Of a DNA stretch of 50,249 bases, positions 42,902 to 50,249 are shown piece by piece. The stretch's first letter is position 1; every line of letters starts with the position of its first letter. The position numbers and the translations under genes are program-made. The stretch covers positions 1 to 50,249 of the forward strand of contig JBKPNX010000167.1 in assembly GCA_046732855.1 (NCBI GenBank), in the 5' to 3' direction. The DNA comes from JBKPNX01 sp046732855 (GTDB lineage Bacteria; Pseudomonadota; Alphaproteobacteria; Geminicoccales; Geminicoccaceae). Under the pieces are notes generated by a model. It was not told the DNA's origin and did not search any database. It saw nothing but the letters and a program-made list of their open reading frames with translations.

Positions 42902-43263
42902 CAACTCGTCGCCGCCCACGCGCCTCTCCCAACCTCGGGTTCCCGTGGGCGATGGTACGCTTTCGCCGGATGCCGAGACAACACCGGCCACCACGCGACA
43001 ACACCGGCGAGAGAGGGCGCCGCCGCAGATGGGGGCTGCAGAGCCTGCCGACGACCGGCTCGGCAGGCCGAGGCGTACGTCCCTCCGGCCACGCCCCGCC
43101 ACCGCCTCGTGCTGCGCAATGGCGCGCGCCGGGAACGTCCCCGGCGGCCAGCGCGACAGCGGGCGGAACCGGCGCGGCGCGGTACGGCTCACCCGTAAGC
43201 ACCGCGATATCCCGTGGGGGTCGCAGGTCATCCAGGCATCGCGGGCTCGCCTTTTCGGGATCC
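42902..43263. other. Intergenic region between hemF and the sulfatase-like gene
   Basis: 362 bp upstream of hemF. Frames on both strands are open but show no recognisable protein or codon pattern. It probably contains the hemF promoter. Confidence 0.4.
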
Positions 43264-44791
43264 TCACTGCTCGTGGTCGAAGGCCAGGAGCGGCTGTCGG
43301 AGCATAGACTGGGCCCGTCCATTCGAAAGGAAAACGTACGGGTCGGCGTGAGCATGGTCATCTCCGGTCGATCTGCCGACCACTTCCCCAAGCAGCTCCT
43401 CGATCGCCGCAACCCGGCGGTCGTAGCCGGGGGGATGGTGAGGCCCTTTCACCGCGAACAGTGTCGAAAAGCTGTCCATGTAATCGGCATCAGATAGCTT
43501 GTGTTGATTATCCACGCCGGGACTGCGCTGCGTGATCTTCGACCCGTGGTCACTATGCACCACGATCACCAGTTGATCGAAGATCGCGGCCTTTTGCCAT
43601 TGCTGAAACATGGCATCCAGCTTGCGATAGAGGCACCTCATTTGCCCGAGGTACAATCCATATCGTCTTGCTCTTGATTCGCGATCGTTTGGTTTCGGTA
43701 GCTCCCACTCCGCAACCGGGCGAAGATGGCACATCGGGTCAAACACGTACGGGAAATGCGGCAGCAATAAATGCACGAAGAACCTTTGGCCGGGCGCGGC
43801 TCCGGCCACTTCCGCAGTGACATCGTCCAACACAGTGCCAGATCCTTGATAGGCGCAAGCGGGTCCCCCTTGAGCCACCACTCGGGCAAAATCCAGCCCG
43901 CGGAGTGCAACACTTGCCGGATGTGCCCGTAGCGCTCCTCCGCAGCGGCCTTCAACGCGGAGAGTTCAGCAAAGCGTCGACAGATCAGCGTGACCTTGTC
44001 CCAAACCGGGATATCCACCGATTCCAGCGCCTTGATTCCAGTAACTTCGCGGGTTGTGCAGCTGGCGATGTACTCGTGAGCCGACGCGCAAAAATCCATG
44101 TAGTGAATTAGATAGACGTGGATGTTGTAGCCTGCGTGGCCCAGGAGCTCGAAATACCGGTTGCTGAGCAAGACGTATGGCTCGACCTCACCAGAGATGA
44201 ACGCGCCATCGACCGGCTCGGATGCGAAGTTCACGAGGTTGGGCAGCGAATTATACGTGCTGGAGTAGTGACTGTAAGCACGAGCGAACACGCGGAAGCC
44301 ATATCTGTCGAAGAAGTCACGCAGGAATCTCCGCATTCCCCTGCCCTGCGGCACGTCTTCCGAGAGACCCTGGATCCCGATGTGTTCGTCGAGCATCAGA
44401 TGAACGAGGATCGGCAGCCGCGGAGGCGCCGGCGGACCGGGCTCGCGGGGCGTCGCACGGTTCGAGTCCGCGGCGGCTGCGCCGGAGTCCGGCGAGACCG
44501 GACGATCGAGCGCCGCCAGGACGACCGTGGACACGAGCATCGTCGCGAACACCGCCGTCACGATGCGGCTCAGATGCTTCCTCAGGGCGAAGGACAGGTC
44601 AGGGCTAGCACGAACACGGCAATGACCCGAAGCTCTGGCCACGATTTGGATCGGCTCAACCAGTCGAACTGAAGATCCACGAACAGCAGGAGCAATCCCG
44701 CCGTGAGCAGCACCCGCACCGGCCAACCGCCAACCACCCCGGCAAAACCGAACAGCAGGGCGACCGCGACCAGTCCAGCAAGACAGATCAA
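43264..44791 (-). pseudogene. Membrane-anchored sulfatase-like hydrolase split by two frameshifts
   Basis: Three minus-strand frames make one protein of about 500 aa. The first (44791 to ~44600) has membrane helices, MICLAGLVAVALLFGFAGVV and VRVLLTAGLLLLF. The second (to ~43870) continues with a third helix, then the sulfatase/LTA-synthase-like core: ILVHLMLDEHIG (metal-binding Asp/Glu), SHYSSTYNSLPNLVNF (candidate nucleophile Thr) and HYMDFCASAHEY. The third (43881 to 43264) has RFFVHLLLPHFPYVFDP and VIVVHSDHGSK with metal ligands Asp-His. One base is missing near 44600, and one in the C5 run at 43865-43869. It resembles LTA-synthase/OpgB-type periplasmic transferases; the substrate is unknown. 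Sequencing indels are an alternative to real decay. Confidence 0.65.
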
Positions 44792-45702
44792 GACTTCTGG
44801 CGCGGCATGTTCATCACGACGGTTCCTTCTACAAGTCTCGAACAGAGCTATCCGTAAAATCGGAACAAAGCCGGCGGGCGGCGGCCCCCGACGGCCAGAT
44901 CACTCGGGGCAACGGCAACCGGTGGCAGCCGCTCATCGAAGCTGCTGCTGTCGAACGCATCGACGAGGCCTGCGCTTCTGCCGGTTGCGCGCCGACCTCC
45001 GATCGGAAGTCAGGAATCCCGAGACACGCCGGATAGCACCCGTCCGCAACGAACGCATTGCCACTCTTCCCTGCCAGGCTCGACCATGCCCCGGCAGGAC
45101 AGACAAATGATCCGCTCAGCTGCGATGCTCGTCTGAGTGTCGCTCGCCACGATAGAACTAACCTTCGGAAGACGTTTGGAATGGAGCGATCCGCTTATCA
45201 GGGAAGCCCTGGCCGTCGGCTCCCGAGGTCAAATCTGCATCCACGAAACCGGAACGCAAGACCCCTCGATGGGCTCGACGAATCTGCAATGTTTTCCGGA
45301 CAGACGGCAAAGCTGCGCCCTGACCAGGCAGCCGCAGAAGGTGCGCGCGGACGCCCCGCGGTCGCGCGGCGACCAGAGCGCCTGCCGGGCAGCGCCGCGA
45401 CGCTTTCCGGCGAAAACGGCCGCAGGCTTGACCCCGTGTGGCGCCTGCGTCTGCAGCGGGCCGCGCCGTCTGCCGCCGAACAGCGCGCGACCGTGCAGCC
45501 GAGCAAGACGCGGGCGCCCAGCCGAAGAGCGGCGACCGCGGCATCGAATCGATCAGGCCGACCAGGGAGTTGATCAGAATGTCGGGCGTGCCATTTCTGC
45601 GACAATACGCGCGGCTGCGTCACCGTCCTTGCACGCTGCGCGGCGCTCTTCTAGATGTCCTGCCAAATCCTGCAAACGAATCGCGATGGGTGGACGCAGG
45701 GC
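44792..45702. other. Long intergenic region upstream of petA
   Basis: About 910 bp with no gene I can recognise. Several frames of 100-200 codons are open on both strands between 45058 and 45702, as expected for high GC, but none has a motif, signal peptide or plausible ribosome-binding site. The petABC promoter must lie in the last part. Confidence 0.45.
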
Positions 45703-46254
45703 ATGGCCGAGATGGCAACTTCGCACGAGCAGGTCGAGGACGAAGGCACGCGCCGCGACTTCCTCTATCTTCTGACCGGCGCGACGGCGGCCGTGGGCAC
45801 CGCGGCGCTGGTGTGGCCGCTGATCGACAGCATGAACCCGACCGCCGACGTGCTCGCGCTCGCCTCCACCGAGGTGGACCTCTCGGGCGTCGAGGAGGGC
45901 ATGCGGATCACCGTCACCTGGCGGGGCAAGCCGGTGTTCGTGGATCACCGCAGCCAGGAGGAGATCGAAAAGGCGCGCGCCGTGCCGCTCGACGAGCTAC
46001 GTGATCCGCAACCGGATGAGGCGCGGGTCATTCAGCCCCAGTGGCTGATCGTCGTGGGCGTGTGCACGCACCTCGGCTGCGTGCCGCTGGGCCAGAAGTC
46101 CGGCGATCCGCGCGGCGACTACGGCGGCTGGTTCTGTCCATGTCACGGCTCGCATTACGACACCTCGGGCCGGATCCGCCGAGGACCCGCGCCGCGGAAC
46201 CTGGTCGTGCCGGAGTACGCGTTCACCGCCGACAACATGGTTCGGATCGGCTAG
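45703..46254 (+). CDS. petA: Ubiquinol-cytochrome c reductase Rieske iron-sulfur subunit
   Basis: 183 aa Rieske protein of the cytochrome bc1 complex. The N-terminus has a Tat-like RRDFLYLLTGATAAVG membrane anchor. The 2Fe-2S ligands are Cys121 and His123 in CTHLGC and Cys145 and His148 in CPCHGS, with Cys126 and Cys147 forming the disulfide. The ATG at 45703 is chosen; an in-frame ATG nine bases later is equally possible. It is the first of three adjacent genes, followed by petB after 26 bp. Confidence 0.96.
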   Translation: MAEMATSHEQVEDEGTRRDFLYLLTGATAAVGTAALVWPLIDSMNPTADVLALASTEVDLSGVEEGMRITVTWRGKPVFVDHRSQEEIEKARAVPLDELRDPQPDEARVIQPQWLIVVGVCTHLGCVPLGQKSGDPRGDYGGWFCPCHGSHYDTSGRIRRGPAPRNLVVPEYAFTADNMVRIG

Positions 46255-46280
46255 GCCGCAGAGCAGGGAGAGTACGCGCG

Positions 46281-47537
46281 ATGGACGCAAGCCCGCGTGA
46301 CCGAGCGGTGTACACCAATCCCGTGGTCCGCTGGATCGAGTACCGCTTGCCGGTCTTCTCGTACATGGATGAGTTCATTGGCACGCGCTATCCCGCGCCG
46401 CGGAACCTGAATTACTGGTGGAACTTCGGCTCGCTCGCCGGCCTCGCGCTGGTCCTCCAGATTCTGACCGGCATCGTGCTCGCCATGCATTACACGGCGC
46501 ACGTCGGTTTCGCCTTCGCCAGCGTCGAACACATCATGCGCAACGTCAACTTCGGCTGGCTGCTGCGCTACGCCCATTCGAACGGCGCGTCGCTGTTCTT
46601 CCTGGTGGTCTACATCCACCTCTTCCGGGGCCTGTACTACGGCTCCTACAAGGCGCCGCGCGAGCTGCTCTGGATGCTCGGCGTGGTCATCCTGCTGCTG
46701 ATGATGGCCACCGCGTTCATGGGCTACGTCCTGCCGTGGGGGCAGATGAGCTTCTGGGCGGCGACCGTGATCACCAATTTGTTCTCGGCGATCCCGATCT
46801 TTGGCGAGGGAATCGTGACCTGGCTGTGGGGCGGCTTCTCGGTCGACGACCCTACGCTCAACCGATTTTACGCGCTGCACTATGTGCTGCCGTTCGTGAT
46901 CGTCGCCGTGGTCATGCTGCATCTGCTCGCGCTGCATCAGCACGGCTCGAACAATCCGCTCGGCATCGACAAGAAATCGCCCAAGGACACGCTGCCCTTC
47001 CATCCCTACTACACGGTCAAGGATCTGTTCGGCGTGGCGGTGTTCATGCTCCTCCTGGCGCTGCTCGTGTTCTATGCGCCGAACCTGCTCGGCCATCCGG
47101 ACAACTACATCCCGGCGAACCCGCTGCAGACGCCGCCGCACATCGTGCCCGAGTGGTACTTCCTGCCGTTCTACGCGATCCTGCGCGCGATCACCTTCGA
47201 TATCCTGTTCATCCCGGCGAAGCTGATCGGCGTGATCCTGATGTTCGGCTCGATCATCGTGCTGTTCTTCCTGCCCTGGCTCGACACCTCGCCGGTGCGC
47301 AGCGGCCGCTTCCGGCCGGTCTACAAGTGGTTCTTCTGGCTGCTGGTCGCCGACTGCGTGCTGCTCGGTTATCTCGGCGCCCATCCGCCGGAGGGCGGGT
47401 ACGTGCTGATGGCGCAGCTCGGCACCGCGTACTACTACGTCTTCTTCCTGATCCTGCTGCCCCTGCTCGGCAAGCTCGAGCGGCCGCGCCCCTTGCCCAG
47501 GAGCATCAGCGAACCGGTGCTCGCTCCCGCCGAATGA
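46281..47537 (+). CDS. petB: Cytochrome b of the bc1 complex
   Basis: 418 aa integral membrane protein with eight expected helices. It carries haems bL and bH and the quinone sites. Visible hallmarks are NYWWNFGSLAGLALVLQILTGIVLAMHY, RYAHSNGASLFFLVVYIHLFRG, GYVLPWGQMSFWAATVITN, ALHYVLPFVIVAVVMLHLLALHQHG (haem His pairs) and the Qo-site PEWYFLPFYAILRA. The ATG at 46281 gives the family start. petC follows eight bases after the stop. Length is normal for an alphaproteobacterial petB that is not fused to petC. Confidence 0.97.
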   Translation: MDASPRDRAVYTNPVVRWIEYRLPVFSYMDEFIGTRYPAPRNLNYWWNFGSLAGLALVLQILTGIVLAMHYTAHVGFAFASVEHIMRNVNFGWLLRYAHSNGASLFFLVVYIHLFRGLYYGSYKAPRELLWMLGVVILLLMMATAFMGYVLPWGQMSFWAATVITNLFSAIPIFGEGIVTWLWGGFSVDDPTLNRFYALHYVLPFVIVAVVMLHLLALHQHGSNNPLGIDKKSPKDTLPFHPYYTVKDLFGVAVFMLLLALLVFYAPNLLGHPDNYIPANPLQTPPHIVPEWYFLPFYAILRAITFDILFIPAKLIGVILMFGSIIVLFFLPWLDTSPVRSGRFRPVYKWFFWLLVADCVLLGYLGAHPPEGGYVLMAQLGTAYYYVFFLILLPLLGKLERPRPLPRSISEPVLAPAE

Positions 47538-47545
47538 GGAATGGG

Positions 47546-48313
47546 ATGTCTGGATTGCGCATCGTCGGCGCCGCCGCGCTGATTCTCGCCGGGAGTGCTC
47601 TTGCGGTCTTCGCGCAGATCGCGGAGACGCCCGAGCCGCTCCATGTCAGGTGGCACCACGACGGCCCGTTCGGCACCTTCGATCGCGCCGCGGCGCAGCG
47701 CGGTTTCCAGGTCTACCGCGAGGTCTGCTCCGCGTGTCACGGCCTCACCTTCGTCGCGTTTCGCAACCTGACCGATCTGGGCTTCAGCCCCGAGCAGGTG
47801 GAGGCGCTGGCCGCGCAGTACACGGTGACCGATGGCCCGAACGACCAGGGCGAGATGTTCGAGCGGCCGGCGCGCCCGTCGGACCCGATTCCGCCGCCCT
47901 ATCCCAATCCGCAGGCCGCAAGAGTCGCCAATGGCGGGGCGCTGCCGCCCGATCTGTCGCTGATCACCAAGGCGCGCGCCGGCGGGACCGATTACGTGTT
48001 CAGCCTGCCCCAGGGCTACAGCGAGCCGCCGGCGGGCGAGGTCGGTCCCGAAGGCACTTACTACAACGCCTATTTTCCCGGCCACTGGATCGCCATGCCG
48101 CCGCCGCTCCAGGATGGCGCGGTGCGATACGCCGACGGCACCGAGGCAACCCTGCCGCAGATGGCCGAGGACGTGGCGACCTTCCTCACCTGGGCGGCCG
48201 AGCCGACGTTGGAGCAGCGCAAGCGGACCGGGCTCAAGGTCATGCTGTTCCTGATCGTGTTCACCGGCCTGACCTATGCGACCATGCGCAAGGTGTGGGC
48301 CCACGCGCACTGA
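47546..48313 (+). CDS. petC: Cytochrome c1 of the bc1 complex
   Basis: 255 aa. The N-terminal hydrophobic segment (SGLRIVGAAALILAGSALAVFA) acts as export signal. The haem-binding CSACH has Cys61, Cys64 and His65; the distal ligand Met is expected in WIAMPPPL. YTVTDGPNDQGEMFERPARPSDPIPPPYPN and NGGALPPDLSLI are family marks. A C-terminal membrane anchor (LKVMLFLIVFTGLTYATM) ends the protein. The ATG at 47546 has GAGGA five bases upstream; an in-frame ATG at 47534, overlapping the petB stop, is an alternative. Confidence 0.96.
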   Translation: MSGLRIVGAAALILAGSALAVFAQIAETPEPLHVRWHHDGPFGTFDRAAAQRGFQVYREVCSACHGLTFVAFRNLTDLGFSPEQVEALAAQYTVTDGPNDQGEMFERPARPSDPIPPPYPNPQAARVANGGALPPDLSLITKARAGGTDYVFSLPQGYSEPPAGEVGPEGTYYNAYFPGHWIAMPPPLQDGAVRYADGTEATLPQMAEDVATFLTWAAEPTLEQRKRTGLKVMLFLIVFTGLTYATMRKVWAHAH

Positions 48314-48394
48314 GGCGGGCGGCCAGACCACCAGGCGTCGATCCCGCGGGTAGGAAGCAGTTCAAGGCCCGCCCGAGCCGGCCTGCCGATGGCG

Positions 48395-49558
48395 TCATTG
48401 GGCCTCGAGGCGCTCGACCAATGCCGCGGCGGCCTCCGCATAGGCCCGGTATCCGGCCGCCAGCGGGTGCCCGCTGTCCCAAAGATAGAGCTCGTCGCCG
48501 GTCTCCAGCGTCCTATCGAGCGCTTTGACCAGGAAAGGCAGCGCGTCGATCCACTCGATGCCGGCCTGATCAAAGAATTTTCGGTATTTCTCGGATAAAT
48601 TCTGCTCCCCTCGTGTCAGCTCGATCAACTGGGGGTCGACTGTAAACTTCCGACGTTCCGCCCACTGCGAGACGACCAGCTCCTTCGAGGGAATCACGAC
48701 GATGCCCAACCCGATGCCGTGGTTGGCCAGTTTCTGTTCCGCTTCCTTGAAGAAGATCCTGCTGTTCTCGAAATTCGTCAGGAGCGCCTTGTTCGCAAGA
48801 TCGGTCTGCTTGCTATGCAGCTTGACCATGTCGATGCGCACTGACTGATCGTACGGAATGATGAAGAAGTCGCCACTCGCCCGTTCAAAGCGTCTCTTGA
48901 TCGGCGTCCATATCAGAAACCGTACGGCGCTCAGCAGGGCCGAGTGGCTTGCCAGCGACTTGCCGACAGCGGTGAACGTAGTATCCTTCAGCATTAGATC
49001 ATCGACATCAGCGCAATGGGGCATCGTGATATCGTAGTCCTTGGCTTCACTCTGCCAGAATGGCAGTTCAGCAATGCCGCAATAGTAATCTAGATCGTTC
49101 GCAGGGTACAGCGCCACGATGGCAAATTTGATGTCGAGCTTCGTAGCCATGTCGAGCAGCGCCTTGTATTGGTAAATCCCATAGCTGCCTACGCCCATGT
49201 TGTAGATCGAATGCCCCGTGATGCGGGATAAGTCAGAAGGAAAGTCCTGATCCGCCGAAACGTTCTCGCCGTAAGTATGCGAGTCGCCGATGACAACGGC
49301 GTCTGCGTTGTGCAGAGTGATCTCGCCGCCGTTGCGAAAGCCGTCCTGATCGACATCCGCGAGCGACGGATCCAAGACGTACTTCAGGATCGGATGTGGT
49401 TTCTTGTTGGACTCCAGGGTCACCGGAAAGGGCGTGAGAAGCCGAAGCAGAACCTCACCGAAGACCAGGCAGAGCGCCACGGTAACCGCTGCCAGGAGGA
49501 AGTTGTTCAGAGCGTGGCGCCGAGAAGGCCGGCCAGAGGCAGACGTTGTGCGTTCCAA
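48395..49558 (-). CDS. Membrane-anchored SGNH/GDSL-type hydrolase
   Basis: 387 aa. An N-terminal helix (NNFLLAAVTVALCLVFGEVLLRLL) anchors it, with the catalytic domain outside. Block I is VVIGDSHTYGENV (Ser nucleophile), the YNMGVGSYGIYQY stretch holds the block II Gly, FAIVALYPANDLDYY the block III Asn, and LWDSGHPLAAGYRAYAEA the catalytic Asp and His. This is the organisation of AlgJ/AlgX-like and other polysaccharide O-acetyl-modifying SGNH enzymes, but the substrate is not known. Lower GC than the petABC genes suggests accessory DNA. The start at 49558 precedes the anchor directly; no strong ribosome-binding site. Confidence 0.82.
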   Translation of the reverse strand: MERTTSASGRPSRRHALNNFLLAAVTVALCLVFGEVLLRLLTPFPVTLESNKKPHPILKYVLDPSLADVDQDGFRNGGEITLHNADAVVIGDSHTYGENVSADQDFPSDLSRITGHSIYNMGVGSYGIYQYKALLDMATKLDIKFAIVALYPANDLDYYCGIAELPFWQSEAKDYDITMPHCADVDDLMLKDTTFTAVGKSLASHSALLSAVRFLIWTPIKRRFERASGDFFIIPYDQSVRIDMVKLHSKQTDLANKALLTNFENSRIFFKEAEQKLANHGIGLGIVVIPSKELVVSQWAERRKFTVDPQLIELTRGEQNLSEKYRKFFDQAGIEWIDALPFLVKALDRTLETGDELYLWDSGHPLAAGYRAYAEAAAALVERLEAQ

Positions 49559-49861
49559 AATGCGTTTCCCCGCTCGGCGTAACGCCCCGTCGGCGTGACG
49601 CTATCACGGCGGATCTGAGCGCGCCAATGGGCGGCGGCTCGCCAGCGAGAGCCCAGGCCGGACACCTGTAGTCGGATCAGATGGTTCGGCGTCGCGGTTG
49701 CGCCGCTGCACGGGGCGACTTGGAACGACTGGCGATCACGAGTGCGGTAGGTCGGGTTTGCGGCGGCCGCCGGGGCAGGTCGGCTCGCGCCGGGGGAGCA
49801 CGTCGTGCGCAGCTTCACTCTGAGCCAGGGTAAGGCGAGCGCCCCCACACGCAAGCCAGAT

Positions 49862-49884
49862 CGTGCAGCTGGCGCAGCTGCACG
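49862..49884. repeat. Perfect 10-bp inverted repeat with 3-base spacer
   Basis: CGTGCAGCTG and CAGCTGCACG are separated by GCG. It could form a hairpin or be a dimeric protein-binding site. Its role is unknown. Confidence 0.6.
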
Positions 49885-49937
49885 CCGCTGCATCGAGCCT
49901 GCCCCCCTGCCCGTCGATGCATCGGGGTCAAGGGACA

Positions 49938-49964
49938 AGCCCGGACAGAGGGCCTGTCCGGGCT
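49938..49964. terminator. Perfect 11-bp hairpin, possible terminator of the glycine-rich gene
   Basis: AGCCCGGACAG and CTGTCCGGGCT enclose a 5-base loop. It lies ~155 bp downstream of the glycine-rich gene's stop on the minus strand. On that strand it is followed by TTGTCCCTTG, a weak T-run. Confidence 0.4.
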
Positions 49965-50118
49965 CGAAAGTCAGAAGAGATCTTGCCGATAAAAGGTCCG
50001 GGGTGATTAAGCTGCCCGGATCTCGTTCGGACGCTGGATCGGGGTCGCGCCGGGGGCGGCCTCACACCTTTGCCCACCGCCCCTGACGCTCCCGATGATC
50101 ACCGGCGGACTGCCTGGC

Positions 50119-50249
50119 TCAGCCCTGGCTGCCGCCATCGCCGCCGCTGGCGCCGCCGGCACCTGCTCCGCCATCCCCGCCGCCGGCGCTGCCGCCACCG
50201 GCGCCACCGCCGTCGCCGCCGCCCGAGCTGCTGCCACCCGAGCTTCCGG
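50119..50249 (-). CDS. C-terminus of a glycine-rich low-complexity protein (partial)
   Basis: The minus-strand frame is open from the right edge to a TGA at 50119-50121. It encodes a chain almost wholly of Gly, Ser, Ala and Asp (GSSGGSSSGG, GGGDGGAGAGGASGGDGGSQG). Only ~43 residues are visible and the 5' end is outside. Such tails occur on secreted or surface proteins and on some extensions of enzymes. A non-coding repeat with this composition is possible. Confidence 0.4.
   Translation of the reverse strand, partial: GSSGGSSSGGGDGGGAGGGSAGGGDGGAGAGGASGGDGGSQG

Larger units (their letters stand above)
49559..50118. other. Non-coding region with two perfect palindromes
   Basis: 560 bp without a recognisable gene. 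It contains two perfect inverted repeats (49862-49884 and 49938-49964), listed separately, and a short palindrome CGATGCATCG near 49915. Confidence 0.45.

Noticed and set aside
45137..45775. A 212-codon open frame before petA, and similar frames on the other strand
   Set aside because: No motif, no ribosome-binding site, Arg/Pro/Ala-rich composition typical of non-coding high-GC DNA, and overlap with petA.
50007..50237. An Ala-rich 76-codon ORF on the minus strand
   Set aside because: It overlaps the glycine-rich frame in a different register. The Gly/Ser/Asp frame with a clean stop is the more plausible coding register, and neither shows a motif.

Overview
The window is high-GC DNA that reads as an alphaproteobacterial chromosome, most likely from a Rhodospirillales-type aerobe. 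The evidence is an aerobic-route cobalamin gene set (cobN, cobS, cobT, cobO, cobQ, cobW, cobU), a petABC cytochrome bc1 operon, oxygen-dependent hemF, ubiG, the ubiG/lysC/ptsP/rodZ/ispG block, and a bolA/J-protein/cobS/cobT neighbourhood. No rRNA, tRNA, CRISPR array, transposase or integrase was recognised. The taxonomic call is inference from gene content.

Layout. (1) 1-12.7 kb, minus strand: a cobalamin operon cobU-cobW-cobN-(Uma2)-cobO-[two accessory genes]-cobQ, with cobQ running off the left edge. The accessory pair is the most unusual item here: an alpha/beta-hydrolase + TIR + AAA-like NTPase protein (now frameshifted), followed by an AAA-like NTPase + membrane segment + leucine-rich-repeat protein. 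The pair overlaps by 4 bp, and the second gene's stop overlaps the cobQ start. (2) 12.9-15.6 kb: a DUF3179 protein, a cupin without a start, and a lower-GC patch with a decayed SGNH hydrolase. (3) 15.6-23.7 kb: ubiG facing away from lysC, a nitronate-monooxygenase-like gene, ptsP, rodZ-like and ispG. (4) 23.7-31.7 kb: an orphan family-5 solute-binding protein, then a nickel-pincer (lar) locus with two divergent LarA-type isomerases, the full cofactor pathway larC-larE-larB, and a DMT-family permease. (5) 32-35 kb: a Tat-exported tyrosinase, a degraded copy of the 3' end of the DMT permease, and a secreted/membrane hypothetical. (6) 35-43 kb: folB, a FolM-like reductase, a glycosyltransferase remnant, cobT, cobS, a J-domain protein, an XRE regulator, bolA and hemF. 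(7) 43-50 kb: a frameshifted membrane sulfatase-like gene, petABC, a membrane-anchored SGNH hydrolase, and the end of a glycine-rich protein.

How the genes fit together. CobN, CobS and CobT form the ATP-dependent cobaltochelatase, although cobST lie about 25 kb from cobN; CobO, CobQ and CobU act after cobalt insertion. LarB, LarE and LarC build the nickel-pincer cofactor used by both LarA-type proteins. PetABC is the quinol:cytochrome c oxidoreductase. The hydrolase-TIR-AAA / AAA-TM-LRR pair has the sensor, switch and effector parts of a STAND-like immune receptor and is the best candidate for an undescribed system.

Caution. Several accessory genes (hydrolase-TIR-AAA, sulfatase, SGNH) carry single-base frameshifts, two of them in G/C homopolymers, so sequencing error must be excluded before calling them pseudogenes.
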